From positions 62,001-126,000 of the forward strand of contig NZ_JARNTW010000003.1 of the NCBI RefSeq assembly GCF_029433105.1: DNA of 64,000 nucleotides, read 5' to 3'. Position 1 is the stretch's first letter. The number at the start of each line of letters is the position of its first letter. The notes beneath the pieces were generated by a model that saw only the letters and a program-made list of their open reading frames with translations, searched no databases and had not been told where the DNA came from. This DNA comes from Runella sp. MFBS21 (GTDB lineage Bacteria; Bacteroidota; Bacteroidia; Cytophagales; Spirosomataceae). Of the stretch, positions 27,201 through 35,527 are shown piece after piece. The translations under genes and the position numbers were made by a program.

Positions 27201-27480
27201 TCCCTTCAGAGCCATGACCAGAGTAATACACCAAGGCCACATCTCCCGTTTTAGCTTGCGTAAGGTGATTTTTGAAGCCTACAATCACATTTTCACGCGT
27301 GGCTTGGGCGTTGGTCAATGTCATTATTTGGGTTTCGTCGCGCAGCAAATCTTTGTAATAAGTCGTTAAGAAAGTCTGCATTTGCGCCACATCATGGAGG
27401 CAAGCCTGAAGAGGGCGAATAGAAGCGACCGAGGCAGGGCTGTAATCGTTGATACCAATGAGAAGCGCAAAGAGTTTCAT
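24286..27480 (-). CDS. Caspase-family protease fused to an alpha/beta-hydrolase (lipase-like) domain
   Basis: 1064 residues from the ATG at 27480; the TTG 33 bp upstream adds residues before the natural MKLFALLIGINDY start. An N-terminal caspase/metacaspase domain (about 1-285) has catalytic H89 in YYSGHGSE and C150 in ISDSCHAGS. A middle beta-rich region of about 500 residues has no recognised domain, though parts (ALLYLSPDYGIQVFALDF) resemble the DUF4384-type domains found with caspases. The C-terminal alpha/beta hydrolase starts near 805 with LLLIHGIIGD, has nucleophile S878 in VVHSMGGLVARY, and has acidic and histidine candidates near 1019 and 1042. No signal peptide or membrane segment is seen. 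A protease-lipase fusion suggests a regulated death or defence effector, but that is inference. Confidence 0.88.
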   Translation of the reverse strand: MKLFALLIGINDYSPASVASIRPLQACLHDVAQMQTFLTTYYKDLLRDETQIMTLTNAQATRENVIVGFKNHLTQAKTGDVALVYYSGHGSEGITAPDFQKFTADAKEQTWVLYDSREAGKYDLADKEIALLLEEIAQNQPHLVVISDSCHAGSVTREIEEFMQLQPRFTSGSNEPRPLESYLEGAYLKRDSLVVPASSHLLLAACERTERAWEAQGEGQFTKALLKVLNKNAGRIQYADLFVQVRAAIKSQLRNQTPQLETLGNSSARQGFLGQPTTDRILGRYQVVFDKVSFQWKVELGADRGLEPTLGQEMEIKIFENAAEENALGTAKVKELGLTNSALEAEPKTLDKEKVYWGEPTNALALSPFYVYAEAETKTLMESVSTLESGIVWVETPAAASVEVKMEEVQWGIYQPSTGKLIQYALGSNAAVLVWNALQPLARWHRLLALKNPKTKLTEESFDLTFEIQQNNQINSLNASTITLDFEDEDIPFEIKLVNNTKQKWYTALLYLSPDYGIQVFALDFQTIGAGQQLTLIENTFTLTDGNDEEIDTFKVLLSSEPIDTFLFEQEGLEMGGLIDASRSLGKGIGGNKKSDWFTKTTTVRVVRKGKEIAGQEPIAMGKGIEIQPHPSFRGNTNWAPLSTSTRTVSELAIRDDYFRTNPYYQIVSLEEGAKGIEDKTILEISDIQNQETLIENPLVVTVQTTEEEEVSLPMFFDGEDFLPLGKTTIDQQGNLRLEITHIPDEIEAAKTRSLGSALRMVVVKFAKKIGFKGETQLLRWVDYSDADKAKRVSEDLKEKIEKADKILLLIHGIIGDTEEMAETFRMATTKGYDLVLTYDYENLNTPIEENARILKKKLQAVGFGKEDDKKLVLVVHSMGGLVARYMIERLAGDDFVDKLIMAGTPNGGSKFGDVPGYINWAAIVLGFGTRFFPPQVGAVTGFLSGFLKGTNDVLLKALSQMSAEDSFIQDLNEGHPPTIPYVVFGGNLEAYLVTNDSNTFMEKVLAQVGEWVYKDEDNDIAVSLENIFKVRNSPTYELACHHLNYFVEPTSVEALEKAIGEGI

Positions 27481-27652
27481 TTTAATTTTTGAATTAATAC
27501 GCACAAGTGACAAGTTTTCCGAATTTGACTACGGATTATTTCTTTTAAACCAAAGTAAGATTTGACTACGTTAAAAACAAACATCCTTTGACTTTATTAT
27601 CAAGCGGCAAACCGCCCTCAATGCTTTGGTCACCCCCTCACCCAAAAATCTT

Positions 27653-28501
27653 ATGAAAGCCTTCTTTTTATTCCTTTTTTTGACAACCCATCTGGCTTTT
27701 TCACAAGTTTCCAACGACATCCGCCTCATCGTTCGCTCCGACGACATTGGGTTTTGTCATACTGCCAACGACGCCTGTATCAAAGTATATACCGACGGTA
27801 TCAGCCGTTCGGTGGAGATTCTGGCTACCGCACCTTGGTTTATGGAAGCCGTCAAGCTTCTAAAAAATCATCCACAATACGATGTAGGCGTGCATCTTTG
27901 CCTTACTAGTGAATGGGAAAACCTGAAATGGCGTCCTCTCACTCATGCCCCAAGCCTAACGGATGCCGACGGCTATTTCCCGCAGTTTATTTGGGAAAAC
28001 AAAAATCTCAAAAACAGTGCTTATTTACTCCAAAAAACCATCAATATCGCCGAAGTTGAGCGTGAATTTCGTGCCCAAATTGAACACGTTAAAAAATACA
28101 TTCCTTGGGCTAGCCACCTGACGGCTCACATGGGCTGCACCAATGCCAATGCCGAAGTAAAAGCCCTGACCGAAAGACTCGCGGCAGAATATCATCTGCC
28201 TATTCAACTCCCTAAAGGGGCCATCGGCGTAAAAGGGTTTGGCGGAGCCACCAAATCACCCGAACAAAAAGAACAAGACCTTGTCAATATTCTTAAAAAC
28301 CTCGGCCCCGGTACTCACTATCTGGTAGAGCATCCCGGCTACGATAGCGGCGATATGAAGGGCGTCGGCCATGTAGGTTATGAAAATGTCGCCTATGACC
28401 GCGAAGGCGTAACAAGAGCCTTCACGAGTGCCGCCGTCAAAAAAGTGATTGCCGAACGCAATATCAAATTAGTAAGTATCAAAGAAGCTTTACAGCCTTA
28501 A
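27653..28501 (+). CDS. Exported ChbG/HpnK-type polysaccharide deacetylase
   Basis: 282 residues from the ATG at 27653; a TTG further upstream is less likely. The signal peptide is KAFFLFLFLTTHLAFSQ. Metal-binding motifs are visible: RSDDIGFCH (Asp pair and His), GVHLCLTSEW, and LTAHMGC with a further histidine. Family members remove acetyl groups from N-acetylated sugars or oligosaccharides. An exported form is common in Bacteroidota carbohydrate loci. It lies next to the fucosidase, which hints at glycan degradation. Confidence 0.85.
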   Translation: MKAFFLFLFLTTHLAFSQVSNDIRLIVRSDDIGFCHTANDACIKVYTDGISRSVEILATAPWFMEAVKLLKNHPQYDVGVHLCLTSEWENLKWRPLTHAPSLTDADGYFPQFIWENKNLKNSAYLLQKTINIAEVEREFRAQIEHVKKYIPWASHLTAHMGCTNANAEVKALTERLAAEYHLPIQLPKGAIGVKGFGGATKSPEQKEQDLVNILKNLGPGTHYLVEHPGYDSGDMKGVGHVGYENVAYDREGVTRAFTSAAVKKVIAERNIKLVSIKEALQP

Positions 28502-28592
28502 GCGTATACACACCTTGTACTTGTGAAGAGTATGTATGAAATAAGCCTGAAAAGTACCGACGTTAACCATTCATTAATCTCTTTTTGTATTC

Positions 28593-30740
28593 ATGATTCA
28601 CTCATTCTCAAAATTCCACCCATCCAAACTTCTTTTTTTACTCAGCCTTTTACTTTGTTGTAAAACGAGCATAGGTCAAAAAACAGCCTCGCCTGTTCCC
28701 TATGGCGTCACTCCTAGCGAACGCCTACTTGCGTGGCATGAATTAGAATTTTATGGCTTTATTCACTTCACTATCAATACCTTTACGGATAAAGAATGGG
28801 GCTACGGCGACGAGTCACCTACTTTATTTAATCCTACTCATTTTGATGCCGACCAAATCGTCTTGAGCATGAAAGCGGCAGGGATGAAAGCCATCATTCT
28901 CACCGCCAAGCACCACGACGGTTTTTGCCTTTGGCCTACCAAAACTACGGAGCACAACATCACCAAAAGTCCTTGGAAAAATGGGAAAGGCGACGTAGTA
29001 CGCGAAATCTCCGACGCGTGCCGCCGCCACGGTCTCAAATTTGGGGTATATCTTTCGCCTTGGGATCGCAACAACGAACACTACGCTACGCCTCACTATG
29101 TCAACACCATTTTTCAGAATCAGCTACGCGAGTTGCTGACCAATTACGGCCCCGTATTTGAAGTATGGTTTGACGGTGCCAACGGTGGCGATGGGTATTA
29201 TGGTGGCAAACGCGAAGAGCGCAAGATTGACCGCATTACGTACTATAACCTCGACGAACTTTGGAACGTCATCCGCCCTCTTCAGCCAATGGCTTGTATT
29301 TTTAGCGATTTGGGGCCAGAAATACGGTGGGTAGGCAACGAATCGGGCGTAGCTGGCGAAACTTGTTGGCCTACCTATACCCCCAAAGGCCGCGAAGACA
29401 TCAATAAGCCCGGCCTTGGCCAAACGCGCTATGAAGAAGGGCAATTTGGCACCCGCGACGGCAAATACTGGATTCCTGCCGAGTGTGACGTTTCGATTCG
29501 TCCGGGCTGGTTTTATCACGAATCCGAAAACAATCGCGTGCGATCGGTCGAAAATCTGGTCAATCTCTACTTCAAAAGCGTAGGACATGGCGCAAGTATG
29601 TTGCTCAATATCCCTCCCTCGCGCAAAGGCACCGTTTACCCCACCGACTCTATCACTTTAGCGCAAATGGGCAATTATCTCCAACGCTTATACGCTGTCA
29701 ACTATGCCACAACTGCCAAAGTAAAAGCAAGCGCCGTCCGTAGTAGCGATAAAGCATTTGCCCCCGAAAATGTAAGAGACGCCGACCGATACAGCTATTG
29801 GGGTACACCAGACGGGGTCACCACGGGAGAAATCACCCTACAATTTTCCAAACCTACCACCTTCGATGTTGTTCGCCTCCGCGAAAACATCAAACTCGGC
29901 GTCAGAAGTGATGACTGGGAAGTATGGGCGCAAGTAAAAGGCCAATGGCAATTGTTTGGCAAAGGAACAGCGATTGGCGCAAGTCGACTAGTAAAAGGTC
30001 CCAAAGTAACAGCCGAAGCCATCAAAGTGAGCATTACAAAAGGCAAAGCTAGCATTTGTATCAGCGACATCGGGGTTTTTAATTCTCCCGAACTACCCAA
30101 AGAAAACCTGCCTGTCATTAGTCGCGACGAAAAAGGTCAGGTACATATTGTGGGCGAAAGTAAAAATGCGTCGATTGTTTATGAAAAAAATCGTAATGCC
30201 ATTTCAGCCACTTCTACTCCTTACCAAGCACCTTTTTTAATGTCTGAAAGCGGAAGTGTGAGCGCTGCCTTCTTAAATAAAGACGGTAGTACAAGTCGTA
30301 TCAGTACGGTCACTTTTGGTATTTTGCCCCAAAACTGGACACTCTACAAAAATCAAGCAACCCAAACAACGACCGATAATAAACAGTTGGCTTTGGATAA
30401 CAATCCCAAAACGGTTTGGCTGGTAGACATCACCTCCCAAGGCACGGATGCTCTCATTTTGGATACCCAAAAAAACCAACTTGTCAAGGGGATTTCATAC
30501 GTACCTGATCCCGCCAATGGGCAAGGGAATATCACCCACTACGCGCTCTATGGCAGCCAAAATGGTAATGATTGGCAACTTATCCAAGAAGGCGAATTTT
30601 CTAACATAGAAGCCAATCCACGCCCCCAACGCATCAATATTCCCAAGGACAAAGGCCAACTGCGCTATTTAAAATTAGTCCCCAAACGCTGGGTAGGCAC
30701 TGGTCATCAAGTCAGAATCGCCGATTTACTATTGTTGTAA
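28593..30740 (+). CDS. Alpha-L-fucosidase (GH29) with F5/8-type C domains
   Basis: 715 residues with an N-terminal signal peptide (LLFLLSLLLCCKTSIGQ). The GH29 TIM barrel (about 35-370) opens WHELEFYGFIHFTINTF and contains ILTAKHHDGFCLWPTKT. The nucleophile Asp is in FEVWFDGANGG. The C-terminal part (about 390-715) has beta-sandwich segments of the F5/8 type (FAPENVRDADRYSYWG, PQRINIPKDKGQLRYLKLVPK) that likely bind sugar. The enzyme removes terminal L-fucose from glycans in the periplasm or at the outer membrane. A terminator follows. Confidence 0.93.
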   Translation: MIHSFSKFHPSKLLFLLSLLLCCKTSIGQKTASPVPYGVTPSERLLAWHELEFYGFIHFTINTFTDKEWGYGDESPTLFNPTHFDADQIVLSMKAAGMKAIILTAKHHDGFCLWPTKTTEHNITKSPWKNGKGDVVREISDACRRHGLKFGVYLSPWDRNNEHYATPHYVNTIFQNQLRELLTNYGPVFEVWFDGANGGDGYYGGKREERKIDRITYYNLDELWNVIRPLQPMACIFSDLGPEIRWVGNESGVAGETCWPTYTPKGREDINKPGLGQTRYEEGQFGTRDGKYWIPAECDVSIRPGWFYHESENNRVRSVENLVNLYFKSVGHGASMLLNIPPSRKGTVYPTDSITLAQMGNYLQRLYAVNYATTAKVKASAVRSSDKAFAPENVRDADRYSYWGTPDGVTTGEITLQFSKPTTFDVVRLRENIKLGVRSDDWEVWAQVKGQWQLFGKGTAIGASRLVKGPKVTAEAIKVSITKGKASICISDIGVFNSPELPKENLPVISRDEKGQVHIVGESKNASIVYEKNRNAISATSTPYQAPFLMSESGSVSAAFLNKDGSTSRISTVTFGILPQNWTLYKNQATQTTTDNKQLALDNNPKTVWLVDITSQGTDALILDTQKNQLVKGISYVPDPANGQGNITHYALYGSQNGNDWQLIQEGEFSNIEANPRPQRINIPKDKGQLRYLKLVPKRWVGTGHQVRIADLLLL

Positions 30741-30760
30741 TCTCCTCATTTTTAAGACAC

Positions 30761-30792
30761 AAGACTTTCTAAGTAGAAGCTTAGAAAGTCTT
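30761..30792 (+). terminator. Terminator of fucosidase gene
   Basis: Arms AAGACTTTCTAAG (30761-30773) and CTTAGAAAGTCTT (30780-30792) form a perfect 13-bp stem with a six-base loop, followed by TCTTATTT. It is related to the hairpins at 4302 and 36944. Confidence 0.75.
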
Positions 30793-30909
30793 TCTTATTT
30801 CTCTAGCGCCACCACATACGCTACAGTCAGAGGTTTAATTACGTGCCAAAAGCACACATGGTTTTTCATAACAAGAAGGATTTTAAATGAGTCTCAAAAA
30901 GGAAAAAGC

Positions 30910-32112
30910 CTAATGACTTACTACAAATGTTTTTTTGCCAAAGCGAGCATTAATCCACTGACGGGCTGGCACTTCTACAAAATTATAAGTAAACCACGAC
31001 ACCAATAGCGTAATCCCTATAAATACCAAACATATCACCCATCCTGTAAGCATATCGTAAGAAGGAGGTGGCCCTGCAGATGCGTTGGGCGTTGGCGGAT
31101 TTAGATAAGCCATGATTGTGTAAATGGTATAGAGCAGCGGCTGATGCACCAAATAAATCGAAAACGACCAGTCGCCGATTCGCTGTAAAGGTACCGTACC
31201 AAAGAATTTGTCCATATTAGCACTTCCATAAGCCGCTGACAGAAGCATTAAAGGAAAAAATAAAACCGTAAATACATCGGGAACGGCAAAATGCAAACAC
31301 ATGCCTAAGCCCAACGCAAGGGCTAAGAAAGTATATCCATTTCCAAACAAACGCTTACCCTTATCTTCCAAATAGTATTGATAAACCACCATCCCCAATA
31401 CAAATCCAAATAAGCAACGTAAAAATCCGTATTGATACGACACATTGATAGTTAAATCGGCAGGATTGACTTTGGTAAAAGCGATAGACTCTGGAACCGT
31501 CACTATAGGCACAATCACAAAGGTAATCAGTAAATAGCCACCAACGCAGCCTGCAATCATCAACAAACGCCCCCAAGAAGATAACTTTGAAAAGGGTTTT
31601 ACCAAAAACGGAAATAGCATATACATCCACCATTCGGTACTGATAGACCATGAGGCGTTGTTCCAAGTAAACCACTCATTGACATTCATACTATGCAGCA
31701 GCAACAAGTGACTTGGAATCGTGGCCCAATCGTTGCTAATGGCATTCATAGGGTTCAAATCTATCCCCCCAGCCGCAATAAACACCAACTGCAACAAGAC
31801 ACAGTAAAGAAGTGTCACAAAATGTAAGGGATAGACTCGCGCAAAACGAGCAATTGTGAAACGTTTGAAGTCTTTTTTGTGTACCGATTCGGCAAACCAT
31901 TGTCCATATACGTGATACATGATAAATCCACTCAGTACAAAGAAAAAATCGACCATCAAATACATACGCGTAAAAAGCAGGGAGTCCTTAAATTTTAGGA
32001 GCATATTGCCCCCACCGCCCACCATCAAATCTACATGAAACATGACTGTTAATAGGGCTGCGATACCCCGAAGCGGAGTCAAATTGGACAGATAGGGAGT
32101 TGAGTTATTCAT
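30910..32112 (-). CDS. Membrane acyltransferase (OafA/YrhL type)
   Basis: 400 residues with about ten predicted membrane helices. The N-terminal NLTPLRGIAALLTVMFHVDLMV contains the family RGIA motif and the catalytic-type histidine. DFFFVLSGFIMYHVYGQWF is the second conserved block. Members O-acetylate or otherwise acylate surface sugars, peptidoglycan or lipids at the inner membrane. It is encoded opposite the fucosidase and shows no operon partner. The substrate is not predictable. Confidence 0.9.
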   Translation of the reverse strand: MNNSTPYLSNLTPLRGIAALLTVMFHVDLMVGGGGNMLLKFKDSLLFTRMYLMVDFFFVLSGFIMYHVYGQWFAESVHKKDFKRFTIARFARVYPLHFVTLLYCVLLQLVFIAAGGIDLNPMNAISNDWATIPSHLLLLHSMNVNEWFTWNNASWSISTEWWMYMLFPFLVKPFSKLSSWGRLLMIAGCVGGYLLITFVIVPIVTVPESIAFTKVNPADLTINVSYQYGFLRCLFGFVLGMVVYQYYLEDKGKRLFGNGYTFLALALGLGMCLHFAVPDVFTVLFFPLMLLSAAYGSANMDKFFGTVPLQRIGDWSFSIYLVHQPLLYTIYTIMAYLNPPTPNASAGPPPSYDMLTGWVICLVFIGITLLVSWFTYNFVEVPARQWINARFGKKTFVVSH

Positions 32113-32575
32113 TATGAGAAAGGGTAAAAAGTTGTTATACAGAACTAGGTAACTTTGAGAATATCAAACCATTACCCACCCTTTCTTTCTAAAAATAACA
32201 TCCCCTATACAAGCGCAGGTAACCAATCAAATGTAGCAAATAAATACTAACACTTAATTGAATATTGAGCAAGCGGTTGGTTTTTGTTTAAATCAGTACA
32301 TACCAAACCACTTTCAAGCCAAACTATCTCTATATCAAACCATTAATTTATTCACTAGTAGAAAGTATAGCAGCAAAAAGTTGGTAGGGCAATAATTATT
32401 GAAGCCTCAATTGACATAAACCTAAGTTGATAAAAGGAGTACTGTGAATGCGCTCTTCGTCCAAAGATTGCAGTTTTACAAAAACAACCTTATGTGCTGT
32501 CTTTAGCTTCTATTCATTCAAATTTAGCAATCTAACTTTTATCAATTATCATACGTTTCTAAACAAGGATTCCCC
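32113..32575. other. AT-rich intergenic region without recognised content
   Basis: 463 bp between two minus-strand genes. No convincing open frame, RNA gene, hairpin terminator or repeat was found. It probably contains the promoter of the acyltransferase gene near 32113-32200 and the end region of the DUF4261 transcript. Confidence 0.4.
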
Positions 32576-33433
32576 TCAATTGGGTAAAATTCTCACTCCC
32601 AAACGCGCCGGTTCTACAGTAGTTTGGGTGTATTGTGTTTTCCAAACGGGGTTCTTACCTACTCCTTGCACTGTAGTATTGCTTCGGATGGTATCGCCTG
32701 TGTCAAAAATATAATAAGCAATTTGCATTAAAACTTCCGCGATTTCGCCAGGATCATAACCCGAAAAAATACATTCAAAATCAGGAAGCCCGTAGATATG
32801 CAAACCAATCGAATCCATTAAAATTTCGTTTTTAGAGCCACTTATATTAAACATCCTAATATTCAAAACTCCCTCTAAAATAGCAGGATGCGTATCCGAA
32901 AGTGCACTTAAATAATCATTGGCTGCTAGTAATTTATCACTGCCCTTAAAATAAATTGCGGCAGGAGTAGTGGCTTTTACTACTGCCCTGATAAATTTTT
33001 GGAAATACTCCAATCTTGCTTGATGAGGAAGTGTCCTCGACATCAAATCGGTCAAATTAATTTCAAATTTGCATTTTCCTACTACTTCTTCCGCCTCTGA
33101 CCAATGCCACGACTGCATAAACGCTGAATGAAAGCGACTAATTTCCAAATCTTTGTTAACCTCAATAATCACCCCTTGCGCCGGAACAGTCGCATCCGTG
33201 AGCTGGAGCGTATAATCTGGAAAAAAGAACACCAGCGAATCATCTTCATTGGTAGTATCTACATTTTCAAATAGTAGTTTTAATTCTTCTAAAATACGAC
33301 CTTTATCAAGGATTGGTTTAGTTTCAAAAAGCAAACTAACAAACTGAATTTGAGGCTCATTGGCTACCAATTCATTATTTGGTGTGTCTTCTTTTTCGGT
33401 TTTTTTACTTTTTAAAAATTCAAACAATCCCAT
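32576..33433 (-). CDS. DUF4261-like protein
   Basis: 285 residues, cytoplasmic, with no signal peptide. The N-terminal 30 residues are a charged linker after MGLFEFLKSKK. The rest is a mixed alpha/beta fold with HSAFMQSWHW and a late block, NEILMDSIGLHIYGLPDFECIFSGYDPGEIAEVLM, which resembles the C-terminal signature of DUF4261 (GLPD, then an acidic stretch, then a Tyr-rich helix AYYIFDTGD). Its function is unknown. DUF4261 proteins are often found in polymorphic toxin or immunity settings, but nothing here proves that. Confidence 0.65.
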   Translation of the reverse strand: MGLFEFLKSKKTEKEDTPNNELVANEPQIQFVSLLFETKPILDKGRILEELKLLFENVDTTNEDDSLVFFFPDYTLQLTDATVPAQGVIIEVNKDLEISRFHSAFMQSWHWSEAEEVVGKCKFEINLTDLMSRTLPHQARLEYFQKFIRAVVKATTPAAIYFKGSDKLLAANDYLSALSDTHPAILEGVLNIRMFNISGSKNEILMDSIGLHIYGLPDFECIFSGYDPGEIAEVLMQIAYYIFDTGDTIRSNTTVQGVGKNPVWKTQYTQTTVEPARLGVRILPN

Positions 33434-33511
33434 ATATTTATCTAGTTAATACCGTTATGACTAAAAATCAACAATTAGGTAAATTTACTACCTTACAGAA
33501 AATCTACCTTT

Positions 33512-34033
33512 TCAAGGTTCATAATAAAAAATCTCTGGATAGTTTTCTAAAGTTGATTCAAGGTCTGAGTCGGCGTACTCAAAGGAAAGCCACTCAATGT
33601 TTTCTAAACCTATAATTTCGGCAAATATGTAGTCCCCTCCATCAGCCTCATCTGGATTATCGACCTCAAAAAGTTCTTTTAAAACTTCTTTTTTATCGTC
33701 ATCTAATTGCAACTCAACACTAAACTCCTCAAAATTAAGCCTTTCGTTGCTAATTTTAAATCCTTCAAAATAGTCTTGTATGTCATAATGTGATATTAAA
33801 TTTGCATCCCTATACAAATCAAATCCCCAAAATAGGGCATCATTTGTTCGGATAAATTCTAAAAGCAAACCTTTATTAAACTGCGTCAATATCTCTCTTT
33901 CTGCCACCAATATTGTAATCCACCCATTCACAGGCGGAATAAGATAACCCTTCAAGTTAGCATTTTTTAATAATATTTTTGCGTCTTCTATATTATCAGA
34001 TTTAAGATGAAATTGATTGCTAAAATCGCTCAT
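33512..34033 (-). CDS. Acidic protein of unknown function
   Basis: 173 residues, cytoplasmic, strongly acidic in the C-terminal half (DDDKKEVLKELFEVDNPDEADGGD and LESTLENYPEIFYYEP). No family is recognised. The size, acidity and neighbourhood (AT-rich, next to a DUF4261 gene) resemble immunity or anti-toxin proteins, a loose inference. It lies 78 bp upstream of the DUF4261 gene in the same orientation and is probably co-transcribed with it. Confidence 0.55.
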   Translation of the reverse strand: MSDFSNQFHLKSDNIEDAKILLKNANLKGYLIPPVNGWITILVAEREILTQFNKGLLLEFIRTNDALFWGFDLYRDANLISHYDIQDYFEGFKISNERLNFEEFSVELQLDDDKKEVLKELFEVDNPDEADGGDYIFAEIIGLENIEWLSFEYADSDLESTLENYPEIFYYEP

Positions 34034-34142
34034 GTTACAATATGTTTAAAGATTTATTTTTGCAGGAATTTTATTTAATTTTCACTTTGCAATGATAGTG
34101 CTTTAGTATCTAAATCACAAAGAACAATTGATAATTCCCCCC

Positions 34143-35435
34143 TCAATTATCTATATCTTTTACAAGCGGTCTATCGTCTGATACGCGTTTTTCGTAGGAT
34201 ATTTGAAATCGACTTAAATCAGGCTTGAATTTACGCGTCCGTTTTAATTCATGCTCATAAATTACTTTTCCCAATTGGTACAAAAAGGGATGTCCTACGG
34301 TTTGGTATTCGTATTTATTGTCGTTCAGAATACCATCGCTATTGACATAAATAGTGGCAGCTAACATGTATTCTATTTTGTTTTTAAAATCTGCTACATA
34401 AGAGGCATCCGTCAAAAAACCATACGACCAGCCCACTTTATTGAAAACCCTTACGCCATCGGGCAGTTGCCGCTGTAGGCTATCTCGAAAAAAGAATTTG
34501 ACATAACTATCATAATATTCCTTTCCGTCGTATTTGGGATAATTGGTCTCACCCGGAAATTGAGAAAGGTATTGATACAAAAAAAGATAGTCATCTTCGG
34601 TCAAATCAAAACGTTGTTTGGCTTTCATCGACTCCGGAAACATCACCGACTTTAGGATTTGTTGAAAAGCTTCCAGGGGAAGTTTGTTGCGAGTCGTAAA
34701 ATCAATAGGCGCATTGATGAGGCTATCTTTGGCATCCCAATGCCCCTGCCCTACTTTGGCGATACGTCTAAAATCAAAAGCATCGTTATTGTAAGCGGCA
34801 GGTTGGGCATAAATCACCGAGCTATCTCCTCTCAAAAATCGTACAGGATTGGTATGACGATTTTCGTCGGGAGTCATTCTTACAAAACGGTGCGTAATGC
34901 GGGTGTCAAGATATCCTTTGGCATGAAGCGCGCGATTGGTGGTTTGTTGACCCACAAACTCATACATCCGATTATAGGCATCGTTGTCGCTTACTAGCAA
35001 CGCCTTTTTGATAAAATGCGCAATCGACGGTAGGCCGTTAGGCGAGGTAGCATCTTTCCAAAGTTTGGTTTGCCCACCAAAAGCACTGTCAAATTGCATG
35101 GAGGTAAATTTGTTTATCTGCGGGAGTCGCAATTGATTGAGTTTTTCCAAAGACAACAACGCCAAGGGCAGCTTGACCGTAGAGGCAGGATTGAAATACA
35201 AAGTGCTATCGACATTGAAATAGTAGTTTTTGAAGGAAGGCACATTGTTTTTATCACGGTCGATTTGGGTATAAATAATTTGGAGGCGGTAGGTTTCGGG
35301 CTGCCGGATTACTTCCTGAAAAACAGGATGAGGGTTGTGAGCAAAGAGCTGTGACAAAAAAGCATCGGTTCGAGCTTGGGCTTTTGTTTCGGACAATCCA
35401 CTAACAGTAAGCAAGAAAAGTATAATTTTTCGCAT
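34143..35435 (-). CDS. Exported serine hydrolase of the class A beta-lactamase fold
   Basis: 430 residues from the ATG at 35435. The signal peptide is RKIILFLLTVSGLSETKAQ. The active site SxxK is STVK with nucleophile S85, in FNPASTVKLPLALLSLEKLN. The SDN motif is at 149-151 (VSDNDAYNRMYEF). A KTG-like stretch FNKVGWSYG occurs later. It is longer than a typical beta-lactamase (about 290), which fits a penicillin-binding or peptidase-like relative more than an antibiotic resistance enzyme. It sits downstream of the Gfo/Idh/MocA gene. Confidence 0.8.
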   Translation of the reverse strand: MRKIILFLLTVSGLSETKAQARTDAFLSQLFAHNPHPVFQEVIRQPETYRLQIIYTQIDRDKNNVPSFKNYYFNVDSTLYFNPASTVKLPLALLSLEKLNQLRLPQINKFTSMQFDSAFGGQTKLWKDATSPNGLPSIAHFIKKALLVSDNDAYNRMYEFVGQQTTNRALHAKGYLDTRITHRFVRMTPDENRHTNPVRFLRGDSSVIYAQPAAYNNDAFDFRRIAKVGQGHWDAKDSLINAPIDFTTRNKLPLEAFQQILKSVMFPESMKAKQRFDLTEDDYLFLYQYLSQFPGETNYPKYDGKEYYDSYVKFFFRDSLQRQLPDGVRVFNKVGWSYGFLTDASYVADFKNKIEYMLAATIYVNSDGILNDNKYEYQTVGHPFLYQLGKVIYEHELKRTRKFKPDLSRFQISYEKRVSDDRPLVKDIDN

Positions 35436-35466
35436 AGTTTGTTGAAGATAAAGTGCTACCAAACAA

Positions 35467-35503
35467 AATCAGAGCTGATGATTGGGTATCACCAGCTCTG
35501 ATT
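35467..35503 (-). terminator. Terminator of Gfo/Idh/MocA gene
   Basis: Arms AATCAGAGCTG (35467-35477) and CAGCTCTGATT (35493-35503) are perfect 11-bp complements. Read on the minus strand, they are followed by TTGTTTGG. The hairpin lies 25 bp after the stop of the minus-strand oxidoreductase gene. Confidence 0.65.
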
Positions 35504-35527
35504 GATTATACTGAATATTATAAAGGA

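Noticed and set aside
34143-35435. Beta-lactam resistance gene
   Set aside because: The fold and SxxK/SDN motifs match class A serine hydrolases, but the length and divergent KTG region argue against a true beta-lactamase.
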